From contig JAGIBL010000007.1 of NCBI GenBank assembly GCA_017744365.1, positions 62,001 through 126,000 of the forward strand: 64,000 nt of DNA, read 5' to 3'. Positions 19,613 through 28,096 of this stretch are shown one piece after another. The first letter of the stretch is position 1, and each line of letters opens with the position of its first letter. Both the position numbers and the translations under genes were made by a program. The notes under the pieces are model-generated. The model had not been told where the DNA came from. It saw only the letters and a program-made list of their open reading frames with translations, and did no database searches. This DNA comes from Nocardioidaceae bacterium. GTDB taxonomy: Bacteria; Actinomycetota; Actinomycetes; Propionibacteriales; Nocardioidaceae.

Positions 19613-20338
19613 TCAGACCGCGCCGGGCTCCGGGGCGTTGTCGCTCGGGTAGTCCTTGACGAACTTCTCGATGACGGCACCGCTCGGCTTGCCGCAGTAC
19701 TGCCAGACGCCCTTCTGGTCCTTCGGGCCCGTCCAGTGGGTCAGGACCACGTGCTTGCCCTCGGGGAACTTGCCGCCGTCGGTGGCCTTCCACGGCACGA
19801 TGTTCACGTAGGTGGTCTTGCCGTCGTACTTCTGGGCGACGGCCTGCAGGTCCTTGTACTCCTTCGACCCGGCCTTGATCGTGTCGTCGTACCAGATCAG
19901 GGTGTGGCCGTGCTCGAGGCTGTGCACCACGCGCTCGAGCTCGGGCCGATCCTCGACGGTGTAGAAGTTGCGGATCTCCGGGCCCTGGAGGAAGTTGCCC
20001 CAGTGCGAGCCGTAGGCCGGCGGCGCGTCCGGGTAGTCGATCTTGGTGCCGGTGGGCTTGTGGTCGCCGGAACCCTGCGCGGACTTCGTGGTGACGTCGT
20101 CACAGCTTGCCGCGCTCGCCGCGACCCCGATCTTGCTGAGGTCCGTCTTGGCGATCTTGTCCTTCTCGCGCTGGTCCTTGATGTACGGGACCAGGGCCGC
20201 GGCCAGCAGTCCGACGACCGCGAGGATGCAGACTCCCAGGATCGCCATGCTGCGCCGGCGCTCCTTGCGCGCCTGCTCCTGGCGCATCTTCTCGACCAGC
20301 GCCTTGCGCTCGGCGTTCTTCGGGTTCTTCTTGGCCAC
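19613..20338 (-). CDS. DUF3105 domain-containing membrane-anchored protein
   Basis: 241 residues. A basic cytoplasmic N-terminus (about 1-30) precedes one membrane helix (about 31-51); the rest is extracellular. The DUF3105 core contains YGSHWGNFLQGPEIRNFYT, VHSLEHGH and a C-terminal VVLTHWTG and YCGKPSG. The conserved His and Trp residues suggest ligand or metal binding, but the function is not known. Confidence 0.88.
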   Translation of the reverse strand: MAKKNPKNAERKALVEKMRQEQARKERRRSMAILGVCILAVVGLLAAALVPYIKDQREKDKIAKTDLSKIGVAASAASCDDVTTKSAQGSGDHKPTGTKIDYPDAPPAYGSHWGNFLQGPEIRNFYTVEDRPELERVVHSLEHGHTLIWYDDTIKAGSKEYKDLQAVAQKYDGKTTYVNIVPWKATDGGKFPEGKHVVLTHWTGPKDQKGVWQYCGKPSGAVIEKFVKDYPSDNAPEPGAV

Positions 20339-20419
20339 GGGCTGCTCTCTCGTCAGTCGGGTCGTGCGCCTGCCGGGGGCGGGCGATGCAGATCTCGGTC
20401 TTCGCGAACCGGGGGCAGT

Positions 20420-21361
20420 CTACGAAAGAGGGACAAGATGTGCGGCCAGGTCCGCCGAACCCGCTGCCGGGGCGCGCACCGCCCATCCGAACGCGAACGC
20501 CAACGTGCGCAGCCGTACGTCGGCGGCAGCGGTCTCCACGGCGATCCCGCCGGCCGGCTCGCGGCGCGCCTCGAAGCCGCACTCGACCAGCGCGACGAGC
20601 AGGTCCTCGGTATCGGCCGGGGCGCCGAACGCGGTCTGCTGCCGCCCCGACAGCGCGGCCACGACGGCCTCCCGGCTGCCCAGCCCGAACATGTCCGTGC
20701 CGGTCTCCCGGACCAGCCGGCGCGCGCCGGGTCCGTGCTCGCCGATCGCCAGCACCCGGTCGGCCAGGCCGCGGACCACGCACACCGGCCGACCGCCGAG
20801 CTTGCCGCTGACCAGCTCGGCCGCGGCGGCCAGCTCGTCGGCGACCGCGGGGGCGGTGACCGCGAGCTCGTTGCCGTAGCCGTCGAACCGTCCGGCGAAG
20901 TCCTCGAGCGGCTCGATCCCCGCCGCGCCGATGGCCAGGTCGGTCTGCCCGTGCCGCCATGCCCGGCCGGCGGTGTCAGTGACCAGCACCGCCACGTTGG
21001 CGCCGGTGCGGCGGAGGACCTGCTCGCGGATCGCCTGCGCGGTCGCGTCCGGGTCGACGGGCAGCAGCACCACCTTGCCGGGCTCGACGTTGGAGGCGTC
21101 CACCCCGGCGGCGGCCATCACCAGGCCCAGGTGGTTCTCCACGATGCTGGTCGGGCCACGGCGGGCAACGAGACGAACCGTCTCGTCTCGTACGGCGTCG
21201 TCCCGGGCGGCCTCGACGACCCGACCCTCGGCCTTGCTGACCACCTTGCTGGTGAGCAGCACGATGTCGCCCGTGCGCGCGTGCTCGGCGACCAGGTCGG
21301 CCAGGTCGGCGCCCGCGGTGACCTCGCCGATCCCCTCCAGCGCGAAGACCTCGAGGCTCAC
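20420..21361 (-). CDS. fbiB: coenzyme F420-0:L-glutamate ligase, without nitroreductase domain
   Basis: 313 residues. Residues 1-240 form the CofE domain: LEGIGEV, DIVLLTSKVVSKAEGR, ENHLGLVMAAAGVDASN, VLVTDTAGRAWR, and IGAAGIEPLEDFAGR. It adds glutamate residues to F420-0 using GTP. Mycobacterial FbiB (about 450 residues) has a C-terminal FMN nitroreductase-like domain that reduces dehydro-F420-0; here only about 70 unrelated-looking residues remain. The GTG start overlaps the fbiA stop by 4 nt. I am sure of the ligase, unsure of the tail. Confidence 0.9.
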   Translation of the reverse strand: MSLEVFALEGIGEVTAGADLADLVAEHARTGDIVLLTSKVVSKAEGRVVEAARDDAVRDETVRLVARRGPTSIVENHLGLVMAAAGVDASNVEPGKVVLLPVDPDATAQAIREQVLRRTGANVAVLVTDTAGRAWRHGQTDLAIGAAGIEPLEDFAGRFDGYGNELAVTAPAVADELAAAAELVSGKLGGRPVCVVRGLADRVLAIGEHGPGARRLVRETGTDMFGLGSREAVVAALSGRQQTAFGAPADTEDLLVALVECGFEARREPAGGIAVETAAADVRLRTLAFAFGWAVRAPAAGSADLAAHLVPLS

Positions 21362-22413
21362 AGGCCGGCCAGCTCGACCGCCGCGGCCACCATCGCGGCT
21401 GTCGCGTCGTGGTCGGTCATCATCAGCGGCACCGCGCGGGCGCGCACGCCGGCGGCCTCGATCCGCTCGACCAGGCCGGCGTCGGTGGTGTCGACCAGCC
21501 AGCCGTCCAGCAGGCCGCCGTTCTTCCGGGAGCCGTAGTGCTCGGCCACGCCGGCCGCCGAGACCTCGACGCCGAGCACGGTCAGCAGCTGCCGGGCCAT
21601 GCCGCGGACGTGGTCGCCGCCGACGATCCCGGAGACGCCCACCACGGGCGCGCTGGTCGCGGCCAGGGCCTCGCGGATGCCGGGCACGGCCAGGATGGTG
21701 CCGACCGAGACGACCGGGTTCGACGGCGGGAGCAGCACCAGGTCGGCCTCGGCGATCGCCTCCAGCACGCCGGGTGCCGGGGTTGCCTTGTCGGCGCCGA
21801 TGGGTACGACCGCGTGCGCGGGGACGGCGGCCTGGTGTTTGATCCAGTACTCCTGGAAGTGCACCGCCTTCTGCTCACCGCTCCCGGGAGCTGCGTCGGG
21901 GTCGTCGATGACCACGTGCGTCTCGATCCGGTCGTCGGACATGGGGAGCAGGCGCACGCCGGCCCCGTACGTCGGAGCGAGCCAGCGCTTGCACAGGGCC
22001 TCGGTCACGGCCGACAGCGGGTAGCCGGCGTCCAGCATCTGGGTGCGCACGAGATGGGTGGCCAGGTCGCGGTCGCCCAGCCCGAACCAGGTCGGCTCGA
22101 CGCCGTACGCCGCCAGCTCCTCCTTCGCGTGCCAGGTCTCGCCGGTCCGGCCCCAGCCGCGCTCGGTGTCGATGCCGTCGCCAAGGGTGTACATCACGGT
22201 GTCCAGGTCGGGGCAGACCTTGAGGCCGTGCAGCCAGATGTCGTCGCCGGTGTTCGCGACGACGGTGACCTCGGTGGTGCTGCGGGTGGTCTCGACGAGG
22301 CGCAGGACGCCTTGCAGGAACCGAGCGCCGCCGACGCCGCCGGAGAGCACGGTGACCCGCGCGGGAAGGGTGGAGGAGGGGGTCAGAGAGCCGGACGGAG
22401 CGGGGGACGTCAT
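21358..22413 (-). CDS. fbiA: 2-phospho-L-lactate/phosphoenolpyruvyl transferase of F420 synthesis
   Basis: 351 residues, CofD/FbiA family. The N-terminal LSGGVGGARFLQGV is the nucleotide-binding loop, followed by VVANTGDDIWLHGLKVCPDLDT, LGDRDLATH and the PPSNPVVSVGTIL motif. It joins the LPPG/EPPG intermediate to Fo, giving (dehydro-)F420-0, in the cytoplasm. It is first of the two-gene fbiA-fbiB operon. A TAGGGA hexamer on the minus strand, in front of the palindrome gggaccgtccc (22431-22441), may mark its promoter. Confidence 0.95.
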   Translation of the reverse strand: MTSPAPSGSLTPSSTLPARVTVLSGGVGGARFLQGVLRLVETTRSTTEVTVVANTGDDIWLHGLKVCPDLDTVMYTLGDGIDTERGWGRTGETWHAKEELAAYGVEPTWFGLGDRDLATHLVRTQMLDAGYPLSAVTEALCKRWLAPTYGAGVRLLPMSDDRIETHVVIDDPDAAPGSGEQKAVHFQEYWIKHQAAVPAHAVVPIGADKATPAPGVLEAIAEADLVLLPPSNPVVSVGTILAVPGIREALAATSAPVVGVSGIVGGDHVRGMARQLLTVLGVEVSAAGVAEHYGSRKNGGLLDGWLVDTTDAGLVERIEAAGVRARAVPLMMTDHDATAAMVAAAVELAGL

Positions 22414-22456
22414 GGGAGGAGTCTCCCAAGAGGGACCGTCCCTACCAGATCCGGGC

Positions 22457-22486
22457 TTGACTTCCGGGGTGCGACAGGCATGTAAT
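22457..22486 (+). promoter_or_regulatory. promoter of whiB: TTGACT-N18-TGTAAT
   Basis: TTGACT (22457-22462) and TGTAAT (22481-22486) are 18 nt apart. The transcript would carry a leader of about 90 nt. A GGTGA/TCACC inverted repeat at 22522-22537 lies within it. Confidence 0.5.
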
Positions 22487-22584
22487 CACATCAGTGTGGT
22501 TTTCATTTCCGGCGCGCCGTCGGTGACGAACATCACCCACAACAATCGCGGCCCGTCGGGGTCGCAGGGTCGAAGGGGAACATC

Positions 22585-22839
22585 GTGAGTGAGCTGTATC
22601 TGCTCCCGGGGGACGGTGACGAGGGGGGTTGGGCCGAGCGCGCGCTGTGTGCTCAGACCGACCCCGAGGCATTCTTCCCTGAGAAGGGCGGCTCCACCCG
22701 CGAGGCCAAGCGTGTCTGCCTCACCTGTGAGGTCAAGGACGAGTGCCTCGAGTACGCCCTCCTGAACGACGAGCGCTTCGGTATCTGGGGCGGTCTTTCC
22801 GAGCGCGAGCGTAGAAAGCTCAAGAAGAAAGCGGTCTGA
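22585..22839 (+). CDS. whiB: WhiB family iron-sulfur regulator (WhiB2/WhmD-like)
   Basis: 84 residues. Four cluster cysteines, C22, C45, C48 and C54 (CLTCEVKDEC), the GIWGG turn and the basic ERERRKLKK tail that contacts DNA are all present. WhiB proteins bind [4Fe-4S] and work with the primary sigma factor; the position next to fbiA matches WhiB2/WhmD, needed for septation in mycobacteria and for sporulation septation in Streptomyces. AAGGGGA lies about 7 nt before the GTG start. Confidence 0.93.
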   Translation: MSELYLLPGDGDEGGWAERALCAQTDPEAFFPEKGGSTREAKRVCLTCEVKDECLEYALLNDERFGIWGGLSERERRKLKKKAV

Positions 22840-22983
22840 GCCAGCCGGCGTGAAACGCGGCGCCGGGCCGCGCCATGTTGATTCAAAGCCGTGTCGCTCG
22901 ACGCCCGGCGGGCCGCGACGGTAGGGCGCCTTCGCTCCTCCGCCTTGCCCTGCACCACGTTTGACGCCGCCTGGTCTCAGACC
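22833..22983. repeat. intergenic repeat element, copy B
   Basis: Imperfect arms of about 25 bp (22833-22857 and 22959-22983) enclose about 100 bp. The left arm overlaps the whiB stop codon. The interior stretch 22927-22966 matches copy A with four mismatches in 40. The arms differ between copies apart from TCTGAG, which argues for compensatory change in a folded RNA or DNA hairpin. Confidence 0.7.
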
Positions 22984-23044
22984 GAGGTGTGACCCTCCTC
23001 CCGCGCTGAGCCGCCCGCGCGGGCACCGACGCCCAGTGACACCC

Positions 23045-23050
23045 TAGGCT
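23045..23050 (+). promoter_or_regulatory. -10 hexamer TAGGCT, leaderless start of 23059
   Basis: TAGGCT ends 8 nt before the GTG at 23059; no ribosome-binding site is present. Confidence 0.55.
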
Positions 23051-23058
23051 GGCCCGTC

Positions 23059-25887
23059 GTGAAGGTCACCGCGCTCCTGGTCAGCCACAACGGCGCCCGC
23101 TGGCTGCCTGCGGTGCTCGACGGGCTGCGCGCCTCGACCCGTCAGCCCGACCGTGTCGTCGCGGTCGACACCGGTTCCTCCGACGGCTCCGTGGCCCTCG
23201 TCGAGGAGGCGCTGCGGGGAATGAGCAGCGCAGCGACGCCGGTGCTGCACCTGGACCCGCGGACGCCGTACGCCGAGTCGGTGCGCGTCGGGCTGGAGCA
23301 CCTGCCCCCGGCCGAGCCGGACGAGTGGGTCTGGCTGCTGCACGACGACTCCAACCCCGCCCCGCAGTGCCTGGCCGTGCTGGCCGAGGCCGCCGAGAAC
23401 GCGGCCCCCGAGGTCGCCGTCCTCGGCCCCAAGCACCGCGAGTGGCCCTCGCTGAAGCGGCTCCTCGAGGTCGGCGTCACCTTGACCGGCACCGGCCGCC
23501 GCGAGACCGGTCTCGAGCGCGGCGAGTACGACCAGGGCCAGCACGACGAGCCCCACCAGGTGCTCGCCGTGAACACCGCCGGCATGCTGGTGCGCCGCGA
23601 GGTGCTCGAGAAGGTCGGGCTCGACCGGTTCCTGCCCGTCTTCGGCACCGACGTCGACTTCGGCTGGCGGGTCGCCCGCGCCGGCCACGTCACCCGGGTG
23701 GTCCCGGACGCCATCGTGTTCCACGTCGAGGCCTCCCGGCGCGGCCGCCGCGACTCCGAGCTGGTCGACCATCCGGGGCGGCAGGAGCGGGAGAGCGCGC
23801 AGTTCACCCTGCTGGCCAACAGCCCGGCCTGGACGATCCCGTTCCGGTCCGCGCGGATGATCCTCGGCGGACTGCTGCGCGCCCTCGGCCTGCTGCTCGT
23901 GCGCGCGCCCGGCGAGGCCGCCGACGAGGTGGTCGCGCTGCTCGAGGTGTTCTCCCGGCCGCGGCGGATGCTGCGTGCGCGCCGGGCCCGGGCCGGGACC
24001 GCGACGGTGCCGCACCGCGCCGTGCGGCCGCTGCTCGCTCCGTTCTGGCTGCCCTACCGGCACGGGCTCGACTACGTCATCGACATCGGCGTGGCGATCG
24101 GGAACGCCTTGCGCGACCGGGCCGAACGACGCCGCCCGCCCGGCGTCACCGAGGACACCCCGCTGCTGCTCCGGCTGGTCCGGGTACCGAGCCTGTGGGC
24201 CGTGCTGATCAGCCTGGTCCTCGCCCTGGTCGCCGGCCGCGACCTGCTCGGCGGTGGCCCGCTGCACGGCGGCGCGCTGCTCCCGGTCCCGGACGGCGTC
24301 GGCCACTGGTGGAGCACCTGGGCCTCCTGGCACCACACCCTCGGCACCGGGTCCGATGCGCCGGGACCGGCGTACCTGCTGCCGCTGGCCCTGCTCGGCA
24401 CCGTCTTCCTCGGCCACCTCAACGCGGTCGTCACCCTGCTCTTCCTGCTCGCGGTCCCGCTGGCGTTCTCCGGGGCGTACCGGCTGCTGCGGGCGGTGAC
24501 GACCGGCACCTGGGCACCGCTGTGGGGCGCGGCCGCGTACGGCGTGCTGCCGGTGGTGACCGGGGCGGTGGCACAGGGCCGGCTCGGCACGGTCGCGGGA
24601 GCCGCGATCCTGCCCTGGGTCGGCTTGGCCGCGCTCGGCCTGGGAGCCACCGACACCGAGGACGCGCCCGTCGGTGACGTGCGCGAGCGCCCGGCCGCGT
24701 CCGTGCGTCGCTGGCGGGCCGCCTGGCGCACCGCGCTCGCCGCCGGCCTGCTGGTCATGTTCGTCCCGTCGGCCTGGCTGGTCCTGGTCGTCGCCGCGCT
24801 GTTCGTCGCGGTCCGTGGCGGCCTGCGCGAGCACGCCCGCGAGCTGGCCGTCGTCCTCGGCGTCCCGCTGCTGCTGGTGCTGCCCTGGGCGATCGGCAGC
24901 CTGACCGCGCCGTCGGTCTGGCTGGTCGAGGCCGGCCGGCCCGCGGTGCTGCCGCTCGACCCCGGCGTGCTCGACCTCGTCCTCGGCCGTGCCGGCGGGC
25001 CGGGTTCGGCGCCGGCGTGGCTCGGGATCGGGCTGCCGCTGGCCGGGCTGGTCGCGTTCCTGCGCGCCGAGACCCGGACCAAGGTGCTCGGCGTGTGGGC
25101 CGTGGTCCTGGCCGCCGCCGTGGTGCTGGCCGCGACCTCGCGGGTCTCGGTCTCGCTGCCCGGGGTGCCCGTCGAGTTCCGGCCCTGGCCCGGGTTCCTG
25201 CTGCTGGTCATCCAGGCCGGCTTCGTGCTGGCCGCCACCATCGCCGCCGACGGCGTGGTCAAGAGCGTCTCCGAGGCGAGCTTCAGCTGGCGGCAGCCGG
25301 TCGCCGCCGTGGTCGCGGTCGCCGCCCTCGCCGCGCCGCTGCTGGGCCTCGGCTGGTGGGTGCTGCACGGCGACGACGGCCCGTTGGAGCGCTCGGAGTC
25401 GACCGCCCTGCCGACGTACCTGCAGGAGCTGGCCCGTGGCAACGACGAGACCGGCGTGCTGCGGATCGAGGGCGGCATGCGCCGCGGCATCGAGTACCAG
25501 CTGCTGCGCTCGGGACCGCAGCGTCTCGGTGACGACGGCGTGCTGGCGCTGACCGACCCCGACCCGCGCTTCCACGCCCTGGTCGAGCGGCTGCTCTCCG
25601 CGGCCCGGACCGACGACGCCGCGCTGATGGCGTCCTACGGGGTGCGCTACGTCTACGCGCCCGCACCGGTGGCCGGCGCGGTGGCCGGCGGGTTCGACGC
25701 CGCCGACGGCTTCGGCGGGGCCAGTGCGCCGGCGCCGGGCTCGCGGGCCTGGGTGCTGGAGCCGAAGCCGACGCTGGACGGCATCGACGACGACCGCGAC
25801 GTGCTGCGGCCGGTCTGGGTGCTGGTCGAGCTGCTGGCGGTGGTCACCACGATCGTCCTGGCCGCGCCGGACCGGAGGCGCCGATGA
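23059..25887 (+). CDS. GT2 glycosyltransferase fused to large multi-pass membrane domain
   Basis: 942 residues. Residues 1-260 are a GT2 domain: VTALLVSHNGARWL, VDTGSSDGS, LLHDDSNP as metal motif and FGTDVDFGWRVARAG. From about 370 to 760 there are about ten membrane helices, followed by an extracellular part. This layout is common in actinobacteria next to whiB and is taken to build an envelope glycan or glycoprotein; substrate unknown. Its stop overlaps the next ATG by 4 nt, so it is coupled to the DUF5719 protein, a possible partner. Confidence 0.87.
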   Translation: MKVTALLVSHNGARWLPAVLDGLRASTRQPDRVVAVDTGSSDGSVALVEEALRGMSSAATPVLHLDPRTPYAESVRVGLEHLPPAEPDEWVWLLHDDSNPAPQCLAVLAEAAENAAPEVAVLGPKHREWPSLKRLLEVGVTLTGTGRRETGLERGEYDQGQHDEPHQVLAVNTAGMLVRREVLEKVGLDRFLPVFGTDVDFGWRVARAGHVTRVVPDAIVFHVEASRRGRRDSELVDHPGRQERESAQFTLLANSPAWTIPFRSARMILGGLLRALGLLLVRAPGEAADEVVALLEVFSRPRRMLRARRARAGTATVPHRAVRPLLAPFWLPYRHGLDYVIDIGVAIGNALRDRAERRRPPGVTEDTPLLLRLVRVPSLWAVLISLVLALVAGRDLLGGGPLHGGALLPVPDGVGHWWSTWASWHHTLGTGSDAPGPAYLLPLALLGTVFLGHLNAVVTLLFLLAVPLAFSGAYRLLRAVTTGTWAPLWGAAAYGVLPVVTGAVAQGRLGTVAGAAILPWVGLAALGLGATDTEDAPVGDVRERPAASVRRWRAAWRTALAAGLLVMFVPSAWLVLVVAALFVAVRGGLREHARELAVVLGVPLLLVLPWAIGSLTAPSVWLVEAGRPAVLPLDPGVLDLVLGRAGGPGSAPAWLGIGLPLAGLVAFLRAETRTKVLGVWAVVLAAAVVLAATSRVSVSLPGVPVEFRPWPGFLLLVIQAGFVLAATIAADGVVKSVSEASFSWRQPVAAVVAVAALAAPLLGLGWWVLHGDDGPLERSESTALPTYLQELARGNDETGVLRIEGGMRRGIEYQLLRSGPQRLGDDGVLALTDPDPRFHALVERLLSAARTDDAALMASYGVRYVYAPAPVAGAVAGGFDAADGFGGASAPAPGSRAWVLEPKPTLDGIDDDRDVLRPVWVLVELLAVVTTIVLAAPDRRRR

Positions 25888-27224
25888 GCACGCCCGCACC
25901 CGCGAACCGGCGGCGGCGCGCGTCGAGCACCCGGTCGACCGGGCGGCAGACGACGCTGCTCGCACTGATGGTGGTCGCGCTGACCGCGGGCATGCTGGCT
26001 TTGGCCGGGACCACCCCGCGCGACGTCGGCGCCCTGGTCGGCCGCAGCGCGCCGGTCGCCCTCGAGCAGCGCACCTTCGTCTGCGACGCCGGCCTGCCCG
26101 GCGCGACTGTGACCCGCGGCAGCACCAGCGGCGGACCGGAGCGGGCCCCGGCCGGAGCCGCGCCGTTCGTGATCGAGGTGGACCGGAGCCGGTCGGCGAC
26201 CGCGTACGCCGGCGAGCAGGCCGGCGGCGGCACCTGGTCGGCCTGGCAGTCCTGCCCGGAACCGCAGTCGCGCTGGTGGTTCCTCGGCGCCAGCGGTGCC
26301 GCGGTCACCCACGACACCGTGCTGCACGTGGTCAACCCGCGCGCCGGCGCGGCAGTCATCGACGTCGACGTGTACGGCGCCAACGGGCCGGTCGCGGCGC
26401 CCGCGCTGCACGGCCTCACCCTCGACGGCGGCAGCGCGAAGACCTTCGACCTGGCCCGGGTCGCCCCCGCGGTCGGCGAGCTCGCCGTGCGCGTGCTGGC
26501 CCGGCGCGGGCTGGTGACCGTGGCCGCCACGGACGAGTTCTCGCCCGGGCAGATCGGCAAGGAGGTACGCGAGTGGCTGCCGCCGACGGCGCTTCCGGCG
26601 CGGACCGTCACGATCACCGGGCTGCCCGCGAAGCCGTCCGGCGCGACCCTGGTGCTGGCGAACCCGACCGACACCGAGGCGATCGCGAAGATCGCGGTGG
26701 TCGGCACCCGCGGTACCTTCGCGCCCGAGGGCGTCGAGCCGGTCACGGTCGGCCCGCACGCGGTGGCGACGCTGCCGCTGCGCTCGGTCTTCGACGGCAC
26801 CGCGCTGGCGCTGCGGATCACCGCCGAACGCCGGATCACTGCCGGGCTCCGGGCCACGGACGGCGGCGACATCGCCTACGGCAGTGCGGTCGAGCCGGTG
26901 CGCGGGAGCACCACGGTCGCGGTGCCAGCGGCGCGGGGCGGCAAGCGGACCTTGGTGCTGTCCTCCACCGGCGCGGCCGGCCAGGCCACCGTCACCGGGT
27001 ACGACGCCCGCGGCACGCAGGTGCTGCGCAAGACGGTGGCCGTCGCGGCGCAGACCTCCGTCGCTGTCGAGCTGACCGGCAAGGTGGCCGTGCTCCGGAT
27101 CGAGGCCGCGCGCCCGACGATGGTGGCCGGCGTCGTCGGCACCGGTCCGGCCGGCGTCGTCTCCGCCGCGGTCGGCTCCTCGCTGCGCTCGATCCGGCTG
27201 CCGGTAGTGCGCCAGGGCTGGTGA
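25884..27224 (+). CDS. DUF5719 family secreted/anchored protein
   Basis: 446 residues. A basic N-terminus and one hydrophobic helix (about 25-44) precede an all-beta extracellular region rich in Val, Ala and Gly strands, with TFVCDAGLPG near the domain start. Family function is unknown. It is translated from an ATG overlapping the stop of the membrane glycosyltransferase, so a role with that enzyme is likely. Confidence 0.85.
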   Translation: MSTPAPANRRRRASSTRSTGRQTTLLALMVVALTAGMLALAGTTPRDVGALVGRSAPVALEQRTFVCDAGLPGATVTRGSTSGGPERAPAGAAPFVIEVDRSRSATAYAGEQAGGGTWSAWQSCPEPQSRWWFLGASGAAVTHDTVLHVVNPRAGAAVIDVDVYGANGPVAAPALHGLTLDGGSAKTFDLARVAPAVGELAVRVLARRGLVTVAATDEFSPGQIGKEVREWLPPTALPARTVTITGLPAKPSGATLVLANPTDTEAIAKIAVVGTRGTFAPEGVEPVTVGPHAVATLPLRSVFDGTALALRITAERRITAGLRATDGGDIAYGSAVEPVRGSTTVAVPAARGGKRTLVLSSTGAAGQATVTGYDARGTQVLRKTVAVAAQTSVAVELTGKVAVLRIEAARPTMVAGVVGTGPAGVVSAAVGSSLRSIRLPVVRQGW

Positions 27225-27249
27225 GCAGCGCTCGCCCGAGCGGCGAGCC

Positions 27250-27669
27250 CTACTCGGGCTCGTAGCCCGGGTGGACGTCCTCGGGAGGCAGGCCGAGGAC
27301 CTCGGCCAGCTGCTCGACCACGACGGTGAGCAGCATCGCCTCCAGCTCGACCAGGCCCTCGGCACGGTGCTCGATCGGGCGCCGGAAGAGCACCAGCCGC
27401 GGCGGCGAGGCGGCGGTCGCGGCGACGTACGAGGCCAGCGGCACGCTCGGTGCGTCCCACCGCGGCGGCAGCACCGGGACCTCCTCCACGGCCAGCTCGA
27501 CGTGGCCGAGCTGCTCGGTCCAGCGGCCGACCACCGCCTGCATCACCCGGAGCGCGATGTCGTCGAACCGCTCCGCGCGGGTCCGGGCGGCGGGAACGCC
27601 CTGGGGAGCCAGGGGACTGGGGCGGAGAGCGGGTCCGCGCAGGCCGCGGCCGTGCCGGTCACGGGTCAC
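27250..27669 (-). CDS. metallopeptidase-family protein, Rv3259-like, lacking HExxH
   Basis: 139 residues of the small zincin-type family found beside DUF3499 genes. The fold's key strand EAMLLTVVVEQLAEVLGL is present, but the HExxH zinc motif reads VEQLAE, so metal binding by the usual ligands is not possible. Basic, proline-rich N-terminus. Convergent with the DUF5719 gene and divergent from the DUF3499 gene. Function unknown. Confidence 0.75.
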   Translation of the reverse strand: MTRDRHGRGLRGPALRPSPLAPQGVPAARTRAERFDDIALRVMQAVVGRWTEQLGHVELAVEEVPVLPPRWDAPSVPLASYVAATAASPPRLVLFRRPIEHRAEGLVELEAMLLTVVVEQLAEVLGLPPEDVHPGYEPE

Positions 27670-27705
27670 GCCGCGAGCCTAATCGGTGCCCGACCGGGCA
27701 GCGGG

Positions 27706-27711
27706 TAGCCT
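27706..27711 (+). promoter_or_regulatory. -10 hexamer TAGCCT, leaderless start of 27719
   Basis: TAGCCT ends 7 nt before the GTG at 27719. Confidence 0.55.
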
Positions 27712-27718
27712 CAGCGCC

Positions 27719-28075
27719 GTGAGTCTGCTCCGTCGCTGTTCGCGCACCGCCTGCGGGCGTCCGGCCGCGAGCACGCTCACCTACGTGTACGCCGACCAGA
27801 CCGCTGTGCTCGGCCCGCTGGCGACGTACGCGGAACCCCATGCCTACGACCTGTGCGACGTGCACAGCGAGCGGCTCAGTGCCCCCCGCGGTTGGGAGGT
27901 GCTGCGCCTGGTCGCCGACGACCCGCACGCGCACTCCTCCGACGACCTGCTGGCCCTGGCCGACGCCGTCCGCGAGGCCGCGCAGCCGCGTCCGGTGGCC
28001 GTGGACCGGGAGCCGTTCGAGATGCGCGAGATCGCTCGCAAGGGGCACTTGCGGGTCCTGAAGTCGGAGGACTGA
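27719..28075 (+). CDS. DUF3499 protein (Rv3258c-like)
   Basis: 118 residues. N-terminal RRCSRTACGRPA and later YDLCDVHSERL give Cys and His pairs that look like a small zinc site. TYVYADQTAVLGPL is typical of the family. Function unknown; it is conserved next to phosphomannomutase in actinobacteria, and a leaderless start is likely. Confidence 0.87.
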   Translation: MSLLRRCSRTACGRPAASTLTYVYADQTAVLGPLATYAEPHAYDLCDVHSERLSAPRGWEVLRLVADDPHAHSSDDLLALADAVREAAQPRPVAVDREPFEMREIARKGHLRVLKSED

Positions 28076-28083
28076 AGTCTCGC

Positions 28084-28089
28084 TAGGGT
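28084..28089 (+). promoter_or_regulatory. -10 hexamer TAGGGT, leaderless start of 28097
   Basis: TAGGGT ends 7 nt before the ATG at 28097. Confidence 0.55.
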
Positions 28090-28096
28090 TCGGGCC

